Source of the DNA: Heterocephalus glaber | Lineage: Eukaryota; Chordata; Mammalia; Rodentia; Bathyergidae | Assembly: GCF_000247695.1 (NCBI RefSeq) | Contig: NW_004624781.1 | Span: forward strand, 5,632,118 to 5,696,117 | Reading direction: 5' to 3' | DNA length: 64,000 nucleotides | Part shown: positions 45,060 to 56,189 of the stretch, piece by piece | How positions within the stretch are numbered: the stretch's first letter is position 1 | Layout of the letters: the number at the start of each line of letters is the position of its first letter | Program-made: the position numbers and the translations under genes | Notes under the pieces: generated by a model | The model's database searches: none | Told to the model about the DNA's origin: nothing | What the model saw: the letters and a program-made list of their open reading frames with translations, nothing else

Positions 45060-45640
45060 GTGTGTGGCTGCTTTCAGACTTGTTAGTCTAACCATAAACT
45101 ATCATTATTTGAGTTATAATTGCAGGTAGAGATGAATTCAAAAGATTATATAAATCTAGTATTTTGGGGTCATGTTGCCCCAACTTTATAGCCTAATAAG
45201 AGGGCTCTCCTCCAAATAAATATGTTCTGGGCTTATATTACACCTTTTGATTCAGAGACTATGCTTTCAAAGAAAGCTTAGGGTGAATCATTTTAACCGA
45301 TGAGTACTTACATTTATTCTACCAAAGAGGTTTTTAAAGGTTAAGAATGTATACTTGAACTCAAGTACAGTTTAAGGAACAATGGGTTAGAACTACTGGA
45401 GAACACAGCAATAGTATTTATTCATCTCAAGTACCTCTCAGTAGATAATTAACCTGGCCCATGATAAAAACAATTCTATTAGGCCCATTTCTCTTGTGGC
45501 TAATGCTATTGTGCTCCTTGCTGCAGTCGTTTTCTTTGCTTCATTTTAAACTGAACACTTACAATAATATTTCAAAGCATTACCACTTTGGGGGCTGATC
45601 CATTTTCCTCCTTGCAATAGAAGTGCAACAATAGGTAAAA
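45060..45640. other. Unassigned non-coding DNA
   Basis: No gene or named repeat was recognised. Confidence 0.5.
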
Positions 45641-45644
45641 TTTG

Positions 45645-45884
45645 AAGTTGTCTTAATTTTACCCATGAAACTACAATTCTTAGGAAAATCTGGGGTGGCA
45701 GTCTAGGTATATCCACCTTTTGGTAAGTTGTCTTAATTTTACCCATGAAAGTATAATTCTTAGGAAAATCTGGGGTGGCAGTCTAGGTATATCCACCTTT
45801 TGGTAAGTTGTCTTAATTTTACCCATGAAAGTATAATTCTTAGGAAAATCTGGGGTGGCAGTCTAGGTATATCCACCTTTTGGT
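45645..45884. repeat. Tandem repeat, 3 copies of an 80-bp unit
   Basis: Copies occupy 45,645-45,724, 45,725-45,804 and 45,805-45,884, each starting aagttgtcttaattttaccc. Copies 2 and 3 are identical by eye. Copy 1 differs by three bases in one short patch (gaaactacaatt against gaaagtataatt). The near-identity indicates recent duplication. Confidence 0.97.
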
Positions 45885-45889
45885 AAGTT

Positions 45890-46630
45890 TTCTGTACCAC
45901 TGACTAAGAAAAGTATTTCATACATAACAAATACAGCATTTGTGGAATGCTTCTTTGTTCTGATATATTCTTTGTCCTATACTGGACATGTGTGTGAAAG
46001 AAAAGGTCTCTCACAGAGAGTTTTAATTTGGGAAGGTCACAGATCCTTTGGCAGTCTGGTGAAGTCTATGGGCCCCTGATCAGAATAATAATTTTATAAA
46101 TGCATGAAATGAAATACATGAGAAATCTACTATATTGAAATATAGTTCTAGCCATGGGTCCCTTGTGCCTGAAACCTATCACAGATATAACTCAGGCCTT
46201 CTGTCCAACTCATTTTGAGGTTAGAAATACAATCTCTTAGTATGGTCTCAAATACTTAAGTCCAATGCTTTTGTCACAAAGTCAAAAGGCACAAACTGCA
46301 GAGTATGTCACAAGGGGAGCAGGTCTAGTCTTCTAGATCGCTGTTGACATGCAGAGATTTCAGAGCAGTGCAAAGCCTCCCTTCCTGGGTCATCCAATCC
46401 CTCTTCTCCTTCCACATAAAATCCCTGAACAGAGTCTAACTCTTGTTTTAATTAAATAGAGGATTTGCTCTTGTGAAAAAGTAAATACCCATGGGAGAGG
46501 TAAAAGTCCTTGCCAAAGATTTTCAAATTTATTTTCAGCAGTAGAACCTGTTTTTCAAAGGCAACCTTAAATAGAATGCTAATATACAAATAAATGCAAG
46601 TTTTATAAGAATTTGCATAATTTTATACCT
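45890..46630. other. Unassigned non-coding DNA
   Basis: No gene or named repeat was recognised. Confidence 0.5.
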
Positions 46631-46631
46631 T

Positions 46632-46780
46632 GAATTATATATATATATGAATATAAGCAGATACAGTATTATATATTTATATGTACGCAGCATAAATATT
46701 TATATCATGTAGTATATATTTATATTTATTATTTTAATTTTTTCTATAATATGTTTATATTCCTATAAATATAAATCAGC
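46632..46780. repeat. AT-rich low-complexity tract
   Basis: Over 85% A+T by eye, with tatata and tttata units and no unit periodicity. Confidence 0.8.
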
Positions 46781-46953
46781 ATTGGAAACAAGAAAGCTGT
46801 TTCAATGAAGGCAAATTATAAAAATCAAGAGTTATAAAAAATAAGTGTACCCTTATGTCCATCACAGCATACAATTTATTTCTGTACGTTATTTTGCCTG
46901 CACAGGATGGAAAAAGTCCTGATGTGAAGAGATAGGTAATTTTAAATAGCTAA

Positions 46954-47029
46954 CAATTTGTTATGGCACTTATGATCTCAGAATTTTCTTCAATTTGTTA
47001 TGGCAATTTTAATCTCAGAATTTTCCTCA
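46954..47029. repeat. Two tandem copies of a 37-39-bp unit
   Basis: Each copy begins caatttgttatggca and ends 'atctcagaattttc(t/c)t'. They are followed at 47,034-47,110 by three shorter phrases containing aaatgatc at 23-26-bp spacing. Confidence 0.8.
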
Positions 47030-47224
47030 ATTAAAATGATCCTGAAGAGTAACAGGTTAAAATGATCTTTTAGTAATAGGAGAAATGATCTTTAAAGAGT
47101 AGTAGGAAGTTTTTTTCAAAATAGAATCACTAATAATACCTAGTAGCTGCTCATGTTCACCAATAACTAAGGATTAGTTGGTAAATACTTAATTAGGGAG
47201 ATTTGACAAATAGATATCATAATT

Positions 47225-47395
47225 AATTTGAACTCTGACTCTCCTAACTTACTGCATAATCATAGGCAAATAGCTTTATCTTAGAATCAGTTTCTTCACC
47301 TGTAAAATGGTTATAAAGATACCACCTACTTTATAGGTAAAAGAATTAAATAAGCTAGTGTATATAAAGCTCTTACCACACTATCTGGCACACTT
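47225..47395 (+). repeat. MIR SINE
   Basis: 'tgaactctgactctcctaac', 'tcagtttcttcacctgtaaa' and 'atggttataaagataccacc' then 'ctatctggcacacttaattg' follow the MIR order. Confidence 0.8.
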
Positions 47396-47399
47396 AATT

Positions 47400-48378
47400 G
47401 ATGCCAGTATTATTCAAACTCTGACCAAAAAGATTGTGTCATGTATCATTCTAGATATTCTATCAGGTCCCATTTACTCCCTTTTAGATATCTCAGCATC
47501 CATCTCTTCCAGACATTCATCTGCGGTTTCAAAACAAATTTTGAGTCCAAATGTTGAGATGATGCTTTATTCTTGAGTAATAGCTGTAGTTGTAATCAAA
47601 GTAATATTGACACCCTGCACTGCAAACGGAAGATCATGTAGCTGATTTTGAATTACACAGGAGCCAAGTTTAGTGAGGAGTGAATCAATCTGTAATGCTA
47701 TATTATTCACGATTTAACATGTATTACTGTGATTCTACAGTTGACTTGTTAACACTGTGCCAAAAGTCAGCACCAGAGAATTTGCCTGGCTTTTAGCTGA
47801 TGACGATACATATGTATTCTAATACTAATAATACCACTTAATGTTCATGGAATGCTTACTGGGGGCCAGACACTGCATTAAGACTGTTACATGTATTAGC
47901 TCATTTAACCTTTACTTTTTATGATTATTACAGAAATGTATATGAGCAGATCTAAATTTCAGAACATGACTAATAAAAAGCTGTACTTTATTTAATTAAA
48001 AAATACCTTCATAGAAATCCAAATGTACACACACACATTCAGATAATCTAACAATAAATTTACCCATTAATGGGCTAATGCATAACAATTTGGTGTCTAA
48101 CTTAAATATGCAAATATTGTTCTTTGTTATACTTTAAAATAGCTTGAATATTTATCATAAAAATGAAATCTGAACTAAATGCTTACAGCTCCTTTGAAAC
48201 TCACTGGAGTTCTCTGCAATAATTTAAAAAACAGAGGACTAAGCCTTGACCCTCATTTGCACTAGTGTATGAAAAGGGTTGAATCAGGTTCTTTTCTGAA
48301 AGCACAGGTGTGAAGAAAAGAGAAGGAACTAAGAGATTTTTTAATGCTAATTTGTTTTCCAGAAAGACAAGAGCCTGG
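47400..48378. other. Mostly unassigned; MIR/L2 scrap at 47,840-47,925
   Basis: Within it, 'gaatgcttactgggggccag' and 'tacatgtattagctcattta' resemble a minus-strand MIR 3' end. The remainder is unassigned. Confidence 0.45.
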
Positions 48379-48379
48379 A

Positions 48380-48510
48380 TAGGCATCTGTTACGTGCCAA
48401 CAGTGTTAATATATCTGTAATCCCCAGATTACCTCTGCCTAGCAGGCATCATTATCCTGGCTGGACAGAAGAGGAAACTGAGGGATCCCAGAGGTTACTT
48501 CAAGCCCCTC
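48380..48510 (-). repeat. MIR SINE fragment
   Basis: 'gcaggcatcattatcctggc' and 'agaggaaactgagggatccc' are minus-strand MIR core phrases. Confidence 0.6.
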
Positions 48511-48514
48511 CCAC

Positions 48515-49038
48515 AAGTTGCCTCCCATTTAAGTAGCCCTTTTTATAAAGCCAATAGGGAGAACAAGTGAGGGAGAGGAACCTACTCCTGTAAACAGCTA
48601 GCTAGTAGCAAGGCTGTATCCGGAGTGTAGGAGCACTAGGTAAACCCTCTCATATAGCCCACTGGGTGATGCCTTGAGCAACCAGGCCAAGCAGGGGCCA
48701 AAAAAATCACAACTTCACTTCCAGACTGCATCAGGCTGTACAGCTTCAGAGCAGAGACTGCACAGATGAGAGGACAAACCAGTCTTCTCCCTAGTATTTG
48801 CTGTGTGTAACACTATGCGGTGCTGTGGAGGATTTGAAAAAAAGATAAACAGGATAGACTACAGCCCCCATCCTCGTAGCCATGTGGGAAAGAAGACATC
48901 ATCCTATGAAATATTAAATAGTATCCCCAGAAGACATCTCAGCAATATTCTTGCTCCCTCCCCTGTCCTCTACAATAATATAAGTTTTTAAATGACAGTA
49001 TAAAACAGTAACACAATACAATATGGGAGAATCGCTAA
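48515..49038. other. Unassigned non-coding DNA
   Basis: No gene or named repeat was recognised. Confidence 0.5.
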
Positions 49039-49039
49039 T

Positions 49040-49250
49040 TGTAATTAATATTTTCAGAGCACTTCTTTGTATCATGACCTTTACTAAGTGCTCTGGGTTA
49101 ACTCCCTTAAATCTCAGTACCATTCTATGAGATACACTCTTGCTATGGGCGTTTTAAGTATAAGGAAATGAAGGAAATGGAGGCTGTTTCTAGGGGGCCC
49201 CATGTAGCAACAGTGTGACTCAGAATCACTACACTAAGTGCTAAAAAGTG
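49040..49250 (-). repeat. MIR SINE
   Basis: 'actaagtgctctgggttaac', 'agtaccattctatgagatac' and 'agcaacagtgtgactcagaa' give the minus-strand MIR order. Confidence 0.65.
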
Positions 49251-50743
49251 CTTTGAGGTCACTGCAGGGTTGGTTTGGGGCTGTTCACAGGACCTTAGCC
49301 CAGAAGCTTAAGAACTATGGCGTTTGAAGGAAGTTAGGGACTCACCACAGCTAGGCTGTTAAGGAACATTATCTAATGAGGGCGTAACCTCTAATTGCTT
49401 CCCCCCACTCCTTGAGCAGTGGGCTTTCATGAGACAGCTGCACACCAGCCACTGTCACATCGTTATCTTCTCTCCCATGACTCCAAAACTAACAGCATAC
49501 AAAGGCAACACAAACCACCTCCACCACTGCTACCACACTGGGAGGATACATTTTATGGGGTATGGATCAGGAAGGGCACAATCACTGTGTTTTCAAAAAC
49601 TCTTTCCGAACCACCAGTGGCGGGAAGTAGGGGTGCCACACATGCCATCGCAGTCCTTGGGTAATGACGGTGTGTCATAAATAGGATATGGCATTTCAGA
49701 ACGTCTTTAAAGCTATTTCCTTTTGTTCAACTAATTTAATTTACCAAATGCTCCTGGGAAAAAGGAGGGGGGCCAAGATGCTGACTCTACATTTCCTGAA
49801 AAATCAACATTTTCTTTTTAAACTGCTCTCAAAGAAATTACATGTGATTGTTGTCTGCTGGCTCCCTCCAACTCTACCTCTGTCAAAATCCTGCCCTGGC
49901 AGGTGTGAGAAAGAATAGATGCAGAACTTGAGTGAATACCCACATCTGTTTTTGGAAAAAGGGAACAGAAGCAGCACAGAAGGAAGGAAAGGAGATAATT
50001 GCTGGCTTGAACTACAATACATTTTACTTGTGGGCAGAGGGCCAGCTTACAGCAGGCGGAATATGCAGGCCCATCTTATTGGGATTCAGGGGTGAGCCTC
50101 CGTTCTTGTCCGGAGACAGCTGTAAACCAGCAGCCCATAGCATCACAATCAGGCACTGGGTTTTGTCAAGGAATGCTGATTTGTACAGAAGCAGCTTTGT
50201 CTGCTTCAACTGCACCCCTGCCTAGTGAAATGACAGTCAATCTCTGATTCCAGATGACAAGAACTGGATAAAAACTTAAAACAAATGGCGACCTTTCAAA
50301 AGATTAATTTGTTTATCAACAAAATGTTCCCTCTTTGTCATCTGAAATGGGGGTGACCTTCACTTTCCCATATCTAGGCTGAAAGGATGCTGACTATAGT
50401 CATCTGTTAAGTTAACTCCATCTCAGCAATTATTCCCTTTTTTATTTTTAGTGACAAGAAGGGTTTATTAATTCACTCTGCTTCTTGTTATGGTTTATAA
50501 ATGCAACAAGCTCATTCTGAATTACTGCAGTGTAACATCAATTTGTTTAAATCTAATTCTGCTACCGTTGCCAAATTATGTTGTGACTGTAATTGTGGCC
50601 ATATGCATGGGCTTAGAACACAATCATGTTTTGAAATCCTCCTTCTACCCACTGCCTCACACCCCCGTCCTTTACTTCTGGTATTTCTTCTAATCATTTG
50701 ACATTAACACAATTGCCTCACTTCCATTACTTTATCATCTCAG

Positions 50744-50842
50744 AAATGAATGCGCTTTCAGTGAGAGAGCGATTACTATGTATACCCCAAGTGAAACAGT
50801 AAAGAATGAAACTATGATTTGTGAAGTGCGGTTGCTACCCAA
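50744..50842 (+). CDS. Candidate internal exon, low confidence
   Basis: An acceptor-like sequence (actttatcatctcag, ending 50,743) and a donor (gtaagtta, from 50,843) bracket 99 bp. One frame is open with 32 complete codons, starting NECAFSERAITMY after a split codon. The other two frames have stops. No domain is recognised. It lies on the opposite strand to the other candidates, so at most one set could belong to one gene. Confidence 0.15.
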
Positions 50843-53664
50843 GTAAGTTAGTGAAAAACACTGCATAACATATGACTCATAAAATCTAGAAATCATAATA
50901 GTATTAAATTCCATCTCATGAATAAATGAAAGATTCTAAGTTTACATTGCATTATATATTTATTTATTTATTTGGAAAGTGGGACCAAAGAACTGATATA
51001 ATTCTACAGCAACTCATATCTTGCCAAAAAGAAAAATGTTTTTATGATTCTTTTCTAGGTCATAACAGTTATAATCAGAGTTATTTGTGCAGCAATTCAA
51101 AACAATGTTTTGTTTGGCTATTTTGTTATGCATTCATAATCGTTCTTTTAAAATTCATGTTAACACATACATGTTTCAAGCCTTTTAAGAAACCTCTTTT
51201 ATTTAAAAAAAATAAATCAAAGTCAAATTTTCTGTAGATCTTTTAGTGTGTTGCATTATAAAGTCTAACTAGAACTAGATGCCAGCGAATAAATATGAAC
51301 AGTACCAGGGATTTCTTCCCAGCTCTTCATACAAATAAGGACCCACTCAACAACATGTTAGGGAGTTGTTTGGTTTTTATTTGGCAGATTTAAGATTTGA
51401 AAAAAATCAATAGCAAGCTTCACTTTTAATGGTTTTGTTTTCTGTAAATTATTTTGCATAATAGAGTCACAGAATATAAAATTCTGGAGGCAGCTTGTGA
51501 TACACCCGTCTGTGCAAGGCAGTACGAGAATATGTGTTTCAAAGCCCTGAAATCTTCCGGCAGTTGAGGAAAGCACTTCTTCATCAGAAGGAAAGAATAC
51601 TGGCAGCTCCTAAGAACTAATAATGTAAACCGGCTACCTATTCAAATTTGCTTTGTCAAAAATTGTCTGAGATTATCTATAGGCTTTTGACAAGCTGTTT
51701 AAGTTTCATAAGAAGTAAAGAAACACATGGCCTTCAGCTGCCAAATAGTAATCCCCTCTGAGTGTTCGGAGTAGTTCTGAAAAGCGATTAGCCCTGGTGC
51801 TGCTTTTCTAATTAACTACACCTCACGATGCTAGACACATTGCTTCAGTGGAGGTAAGTGCTTTTAAAGAACATTTTTACAAGTGATAAGCCAGGACTGT
51901 TTGCCCTCAAATGCTTTACATGATTAAAACCAAATGCCCTAATACTTCTGTCAAAGGACTTTCTGAATGCTAATTTTGTTTTATAAATCCTACATAAAAA
52001 TGCTATTTTTAAGTTAGTGCCATATATTTCTACCAACATAAAGTGGTAGTCAACAAACTGTTTTGATCAAAATGTCAATAATTCAAGCAAAATACAGATA
52101 ATGTACATCCAATTTTAAAATACTCTGGTGTAGATTTTTGCAGAGTCAAATTTTATGAAACAGAAGGATCTTTGATAAGGAAAATGAATATACATTGTCA
52201 GTATTTACACAGAGCAAAGTGCTCCCCCAAATCCTATTTACTCGAAGTGCATGGCAACAATAGGTTCAACATGCATTCTACTTAGAAATTAGAAAAAAAC
52301 AGTACAGAAAAAAGATACTGGCCCAAATTTTGGGTATAATTTTGAATCCCCCATTTAAGTCAGAATCTTCTATTGGATTCCTAAAGCAGACTTAATCCTC
52401 CCTACAACTAGAGGTTTGCCTTTAAGAACTCCAACACTCATCAGAGAAAGTTTGCAGGAAATTCTGCCATTGCCCTAGGCTACAAAGCCTCAGCACTCCA
52501 CCAGCTAAGCCAATATTAATTCTAGATGGAAGAGGAAAACCAACAACAACAAAAGAGAAATCTGCTTCTGTCTGTACAGCCAGAGAAATAATATTTTTAT
52601 TTCAAGGGCTTTTGGGCTCATGGGAACCAGATAAAACCCGTTTCACATTATTCACAGTGACATTTTAAATAAAGTTTCAGCAGGAATAAAAATATCTAAC
52701 TTTCTGGTTATTTCTTAGGCTATAAAAGTATTTCTATGATAAAGTGCTCTTAAAGCAAACCTGTTAGGATAACATAAAGCACATAACATAAGGAGACTTA
52801 AAATATATTTCTCAGTTACATGAATGAAGTAGGGAGTTGAAAATATCCATAAAGGAAATTTGGAAGATTAATCTCAGAGACTATTGTGCTAGTTAGAAAT
52901 GGTTTTGCAATTTAACCCTACAGTTAATCTTGTTTTTAGTTTTAATTTTACCAAAGTATACGTTTAAGAGCTTTTGGGAGACACAAAGTTTTAAAAAATG
53001 TATAGATTCCACCTCAGTAATTGTTTGTAGTATGAGAAATGATCTTGAATTAAATAATTTCACTGTTAAAATTAAGCACTCTTAATTCTCCTAAGAAAAC
53101 CCCACAGCGCAGAAAGGATGCAATCCCTTGCTTTGGGGCACTTTACTAGCAAGTTAATGGCAAAAAACAAGCATAGATTCAGAAATTCCTTCATGCAAAT
53201 CTACATTTGATTATTTTTCTTTCTTATTATTTTGCTGACATAAAAGAACAGTTCCTGCTTGCTTCAGATTTAGGATATTCTTAAATTCTTGCATTAGTGT
53301 ACTGGGCTGTTGTTCTTATTTTTCTAGTGCTAACCTACTTTTCAAGACATAAACTATTTTAAATTTCTCTCTTCTTTTTGTTATTAAATTACTTTTCCTT
53401 GTTATAATTATGGTACTGTTTAGGAATACCGAATAAAACAGAAGTCTGAATGAGCAACAAAGAGATCTTTTAAAATAGCTTTACATTTTCTTAATCATTA
53501 CTAATTACAGACAGAATGAAAGCCATTCTGTTTCATCTCCAAAAAATTCATAGGACAAAAGGATCCCAATTTCACTTCAAATCCACATTATCCCTTAGAC
53601 TACTAATAAATTACTTTTAATTCTTTAAAAAAATAAGTGTTCATTAAAACAACTCATTACTTAC

Positions 53665-53781
53665 ATGTGCTTTTCTCTGATTAATATATGGCAAACTGAT
53701 CCCATAGTTCGCATTTACAGCAGCTCTGTGGTGGATGTTTTCAGGATCTTGCATGATTTTTACATTCAACCCTATCTTTTG
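53665..53781 (-). CDS. Candidate internal coding exon, product unrecognised
   Basis: On the minus strand a pyrimidine-rich acceptor (cgttgtttctttgtttcag, ending at 53,782) leads into 117 bp and then a strong donor gtaagtaat from 53,664 downwards. The exon is phase 0 at both ends and encodes 39 residues, starting QKIGLNVKIMQD and ending LPYINQRKAH. The peptide has mixed, non-repetitive composition, no low complexity and no repeat origin. I do not recognise the protein. It sits in the repeat-free interval. The plus strand is also open here, so an open frame alone proves little; the splice sites carry the weight. Confidence 0.35.
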
Positions 53782-54391
53782 CTGAAACAAAGAAACAACG
53801 AAACTTTCATGCCAGCTGAACAAAAATGTGAACATCTTATATTCTCAGAGGAATACTTATTTCTTTGAAAATAATGTTTTAAAGTAATTATCACTGGAAA
53901 ATATATTTGGGTCTTTTATTTAGGCTCCTAATTAGCCCCTTTAATTCACAGAAAAGGAACTTCAGGGAGATTTTCCTCTATGTATCCAATTGCTCATGTA
54001 AATACATCCTCCTCAGACATTATTTCTTCTCTCAGAAATAATGCTAGACGCCAACACCAAGGTGGACAAAGGAAAAGAATACCTGGTCTCAATTTATTTT
54101 TAGCTCTCTAGGTTGAGGATTTTGTCAATGAAATCTATACTACAAATACACAGGTAGAGGGCTCCCTTGATCTGTTCATGCAGCCACTTTCCTCCAGAGA
54201 TACAGGCAGGTAGATCTGTTTGGACCCAATCAATTTACCACAATAGGTTTACCTACTCCTTCACAGAGATTTTGCTGTCTATAAGAATACTTTGTGCTTT
54301 CACTAGAAATAATACAAGCATCTTGCTCACACAGATCCATTATTGTTGACGCTTAAAAAGGAACCATGACTGGGCAGCACAATGGTGGTGG

Positions 54392-54570
54392 GAGGGGCAC
54401 TGGACAGGGGCCGGAAGTCCTGGATGCCAGCTCCACCTTGGACTGCTGAGTGAGTTCCTGGGGAAGTCCCTTCACCTCTCTGGACATCAGTTTCTTTACT
54501 TGTAAAATGCACCCGTTCGATTTGATCATCTCCTGAACTATCCCCCAACTTTGGCATTCTATGACTTGAA
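54392..54570 (+). repeat. MIR SINE
   Basis: 'gagttcctggggaagtccct', 'tcacctctctggacatcagt' and 'ttctttacttgtaaaatgca' match the MIR core on the plus strand. Confidence 0.75.
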
Positions 54571-54633
54571 GCTAAAACATAACTTGACACTTAGGGAATA
54601 TGATATCACCAACAATTTCTAAAATCTTTTGTG

Positions 54634-55030
54634 ACTTTTTTATTGTGATATAATTCACATGCCATAAAACAGAACCCTTTAGGGCTAGGATTTAGCTCAG
54701 TGGTTCCACTGCCTGCCTCAAAAGCACAAGGTCCTGAGTTCAACCCCGGTACAAAAAAACCCCACAACAAACAAACAAACAAACAAAAAACCCAGAACCC
54801 TTTAAAATACATAATTCAATGGTTTTTAGTACATTCACAAAGCTGTGCTGCCAGAACATTCTCATCAAAATAAGGCCTCATACCCATTAACAATCCCTAC
54901 CCTTTTCCTCCTCTCCTTAGCCCCAGATAACCACTAATCAATCCACTTCTCTATTGATGTATGAATTCTGGACATTTGATGTGAATGAAATCATAGAATA
55001 TGCACCTTTGTGACTTACAGTATTTTTTTT
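54634..55030 (-). repeat. Old L1 3' UTR, antisense, split by an ID element
   Basis: 'tttattgtgatataattcac', 'acataattcaatggttttta', 'tagtacattcacaaagctgt' and 'ataaccactaatcaatccac' match the antisense 3' UTR of old L1. The ID at 54,682-54,793 interrupts it. Confidence 0.75.
54682..54793 (+). repeat. ID-type SINE nested in L1
   Basis: A full ID with an A/C-rich tail. The perfect 11-bp duplication agaacccttta is at 54,671-54,681 and 54,794-54,804. Confidence 0.95.
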
Positions 55031-55099
55031 AAAGAGGCTGGAGGTACTATGAACAACTTTAAACAGCTGATTTTAGCTCAATTAAGTATCACAGCTCTG

Positions 55100-55202
55100 G
55101 AGCTGAGGGTATAGCTCAGTGGTAGAGCTATATACCTAGCGTGCTAGTTGCCTAGCATGTGTAAGGCTCTGGATTCAATCCCCAGCACCAAAAACAAAAA
55201 GG
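55100..55202 (+). repeat. Older ID-type SINE with an internal duplication
   Basis: gagctgagggtatagctcag, then 'ggattcaatccccagcacca'. Between the boxes the phrase cctagc(g/a)tg appears twice (near 55,135 and 55,151), so a segment of about 16 bp is duplicated. Its sequence resembles the older rodent ID consensus rather than the ttagctcagtggtt subfamily. Confidence 0.8.
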
Positions 55203-55437
55203 AAAGAAAAATATCTTAGTTCTGAGATATCTGATACAATGTAAAAAACGGTTGTAGGAACCAGACAGATTAGATCATGATTCAGTTATTTGTTTGATCA
55301 TAAATATACATAAATGGCTAAGGTCAAAGTGAAGGGAAAGGCTACAAAAATATCTTTGGAATGTAATGCCGGTCTAGATAAAAGCTATTTCTTAACACAT
55401 GCTCCAAACCCTCCTTATATTTTTAAAATTGCATCTT

Positions 55438-55518
55438 TTTTTTTTTTTGGTACCGACGATTGAACTCAGAACCTTGAGCTTGGCAGGCAGCGGAACTACT
55501 GAGCTAAATCCCCGGCCC
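55438..55518 (-). repeat. ID-type SINE, antisense
   Basis: A full antisense ID with a T tail. The 14-bp duplication taaaattg[c/t]atctt (one mismatch) is at 55,424-55,437 and 55,519-55,532. Confidence 0.93.
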
Positions 55519-55534
55519 TAAAATTGTATCTTAA

Positions 55535-56105
55535 TAACCAAATCTGCAAATAACTGCCCTGTCTGCTTTATTTAACCCAGACAGAGACACAGGTTCAAAC
55601 ATGGCACATTCTGTAACTTTCTCCTGGAGGTAGATATGATGACAAAGGTAATGTAGTGCCTAATTACAAATAGGTTTTCTTCTGTGGCTAACCCACACTC
55701 ACAGTACTACTCTGGGGTTTTTGCATGGGAGCCTAGTGCCTCTTTTATTGAAATTAATACCTGAACATAATTTTTTCCTTCTTAATTAAACTTTCAGAAT
55801 AATTTCCATTCTACCAAGGATCAGGAAATTGCTAATATGTATTATATTGACTGGATGTAGTTTCTGTAATTAGTGTGTTTTTAAAATGTGTATTCTGGAT
55901 ACAGTTGATGGTAATAGCTTCATTTATCATGTCTAAGCTTTGTTAGAACTTTTTAATTCTGGGATCATTGGCTCAGTGGACCAGAGCAGTTTTCCTGGTT
56001 TTATTATGCTTCATCAACTTTGTATTGTTATGGGTCTGGTACAGGGAGGAAATGACCAAATGCAGTATCATTGTTAAGCCTGACATTAAAATCCAGTTGT
56101 TGTCT
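55535..56105. other. Unassigned AT-rich DNA
   Basis: No gene or named repeat was recognised. Confidence 0.5.
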
Positions 56106-56123
56106 GGCCATTTTTGCATTTCT

Positions 56124-56170
56124 TTTTTTTTTTTTTTGGTACCAGAGATCCAACTCGGGTCCTTGTGCGA
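56124..56170 (-). repeat. Severely 5'-truncated ID SINE
   Basis: Only the tail and the last 30 or so bases of an ID are present (ggtaccagagatccaactcg then 'ggtccttgtgcga'). The perfect 15-bp duplication catttttgcatttct at 56,109-56,123 and 56,171-56,185 shows that the insertion itself was short, not later deleted. Confidence 0.9.
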
Positions 56171-56189
56171 CATTTTTGCATTTCTGTGG

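Larger units (their letters stand above)
49255..54385. other. 5.1-kb stretch without recognisable repeats
   Basis: No SINE, LINE, LTR, DNA transposon or microsatellite was recognised in this AT-rich stretch. Its content may be unique and possibly constrained. Two candidate exons lie inside (50,744-50,842 and 53,665-53,781). TAATTA homeodomain-type cores occur, for example near 51,811. Conservation cannot be measured here. Confidence 0.5.

Noticed and set aside
45645..45884. CRISPR-like or regulatory array
   Set aside because: There are three head-to-tail 80-bp copies with no unique spacers, in a rodent genome. It is a simple tandem duplication.
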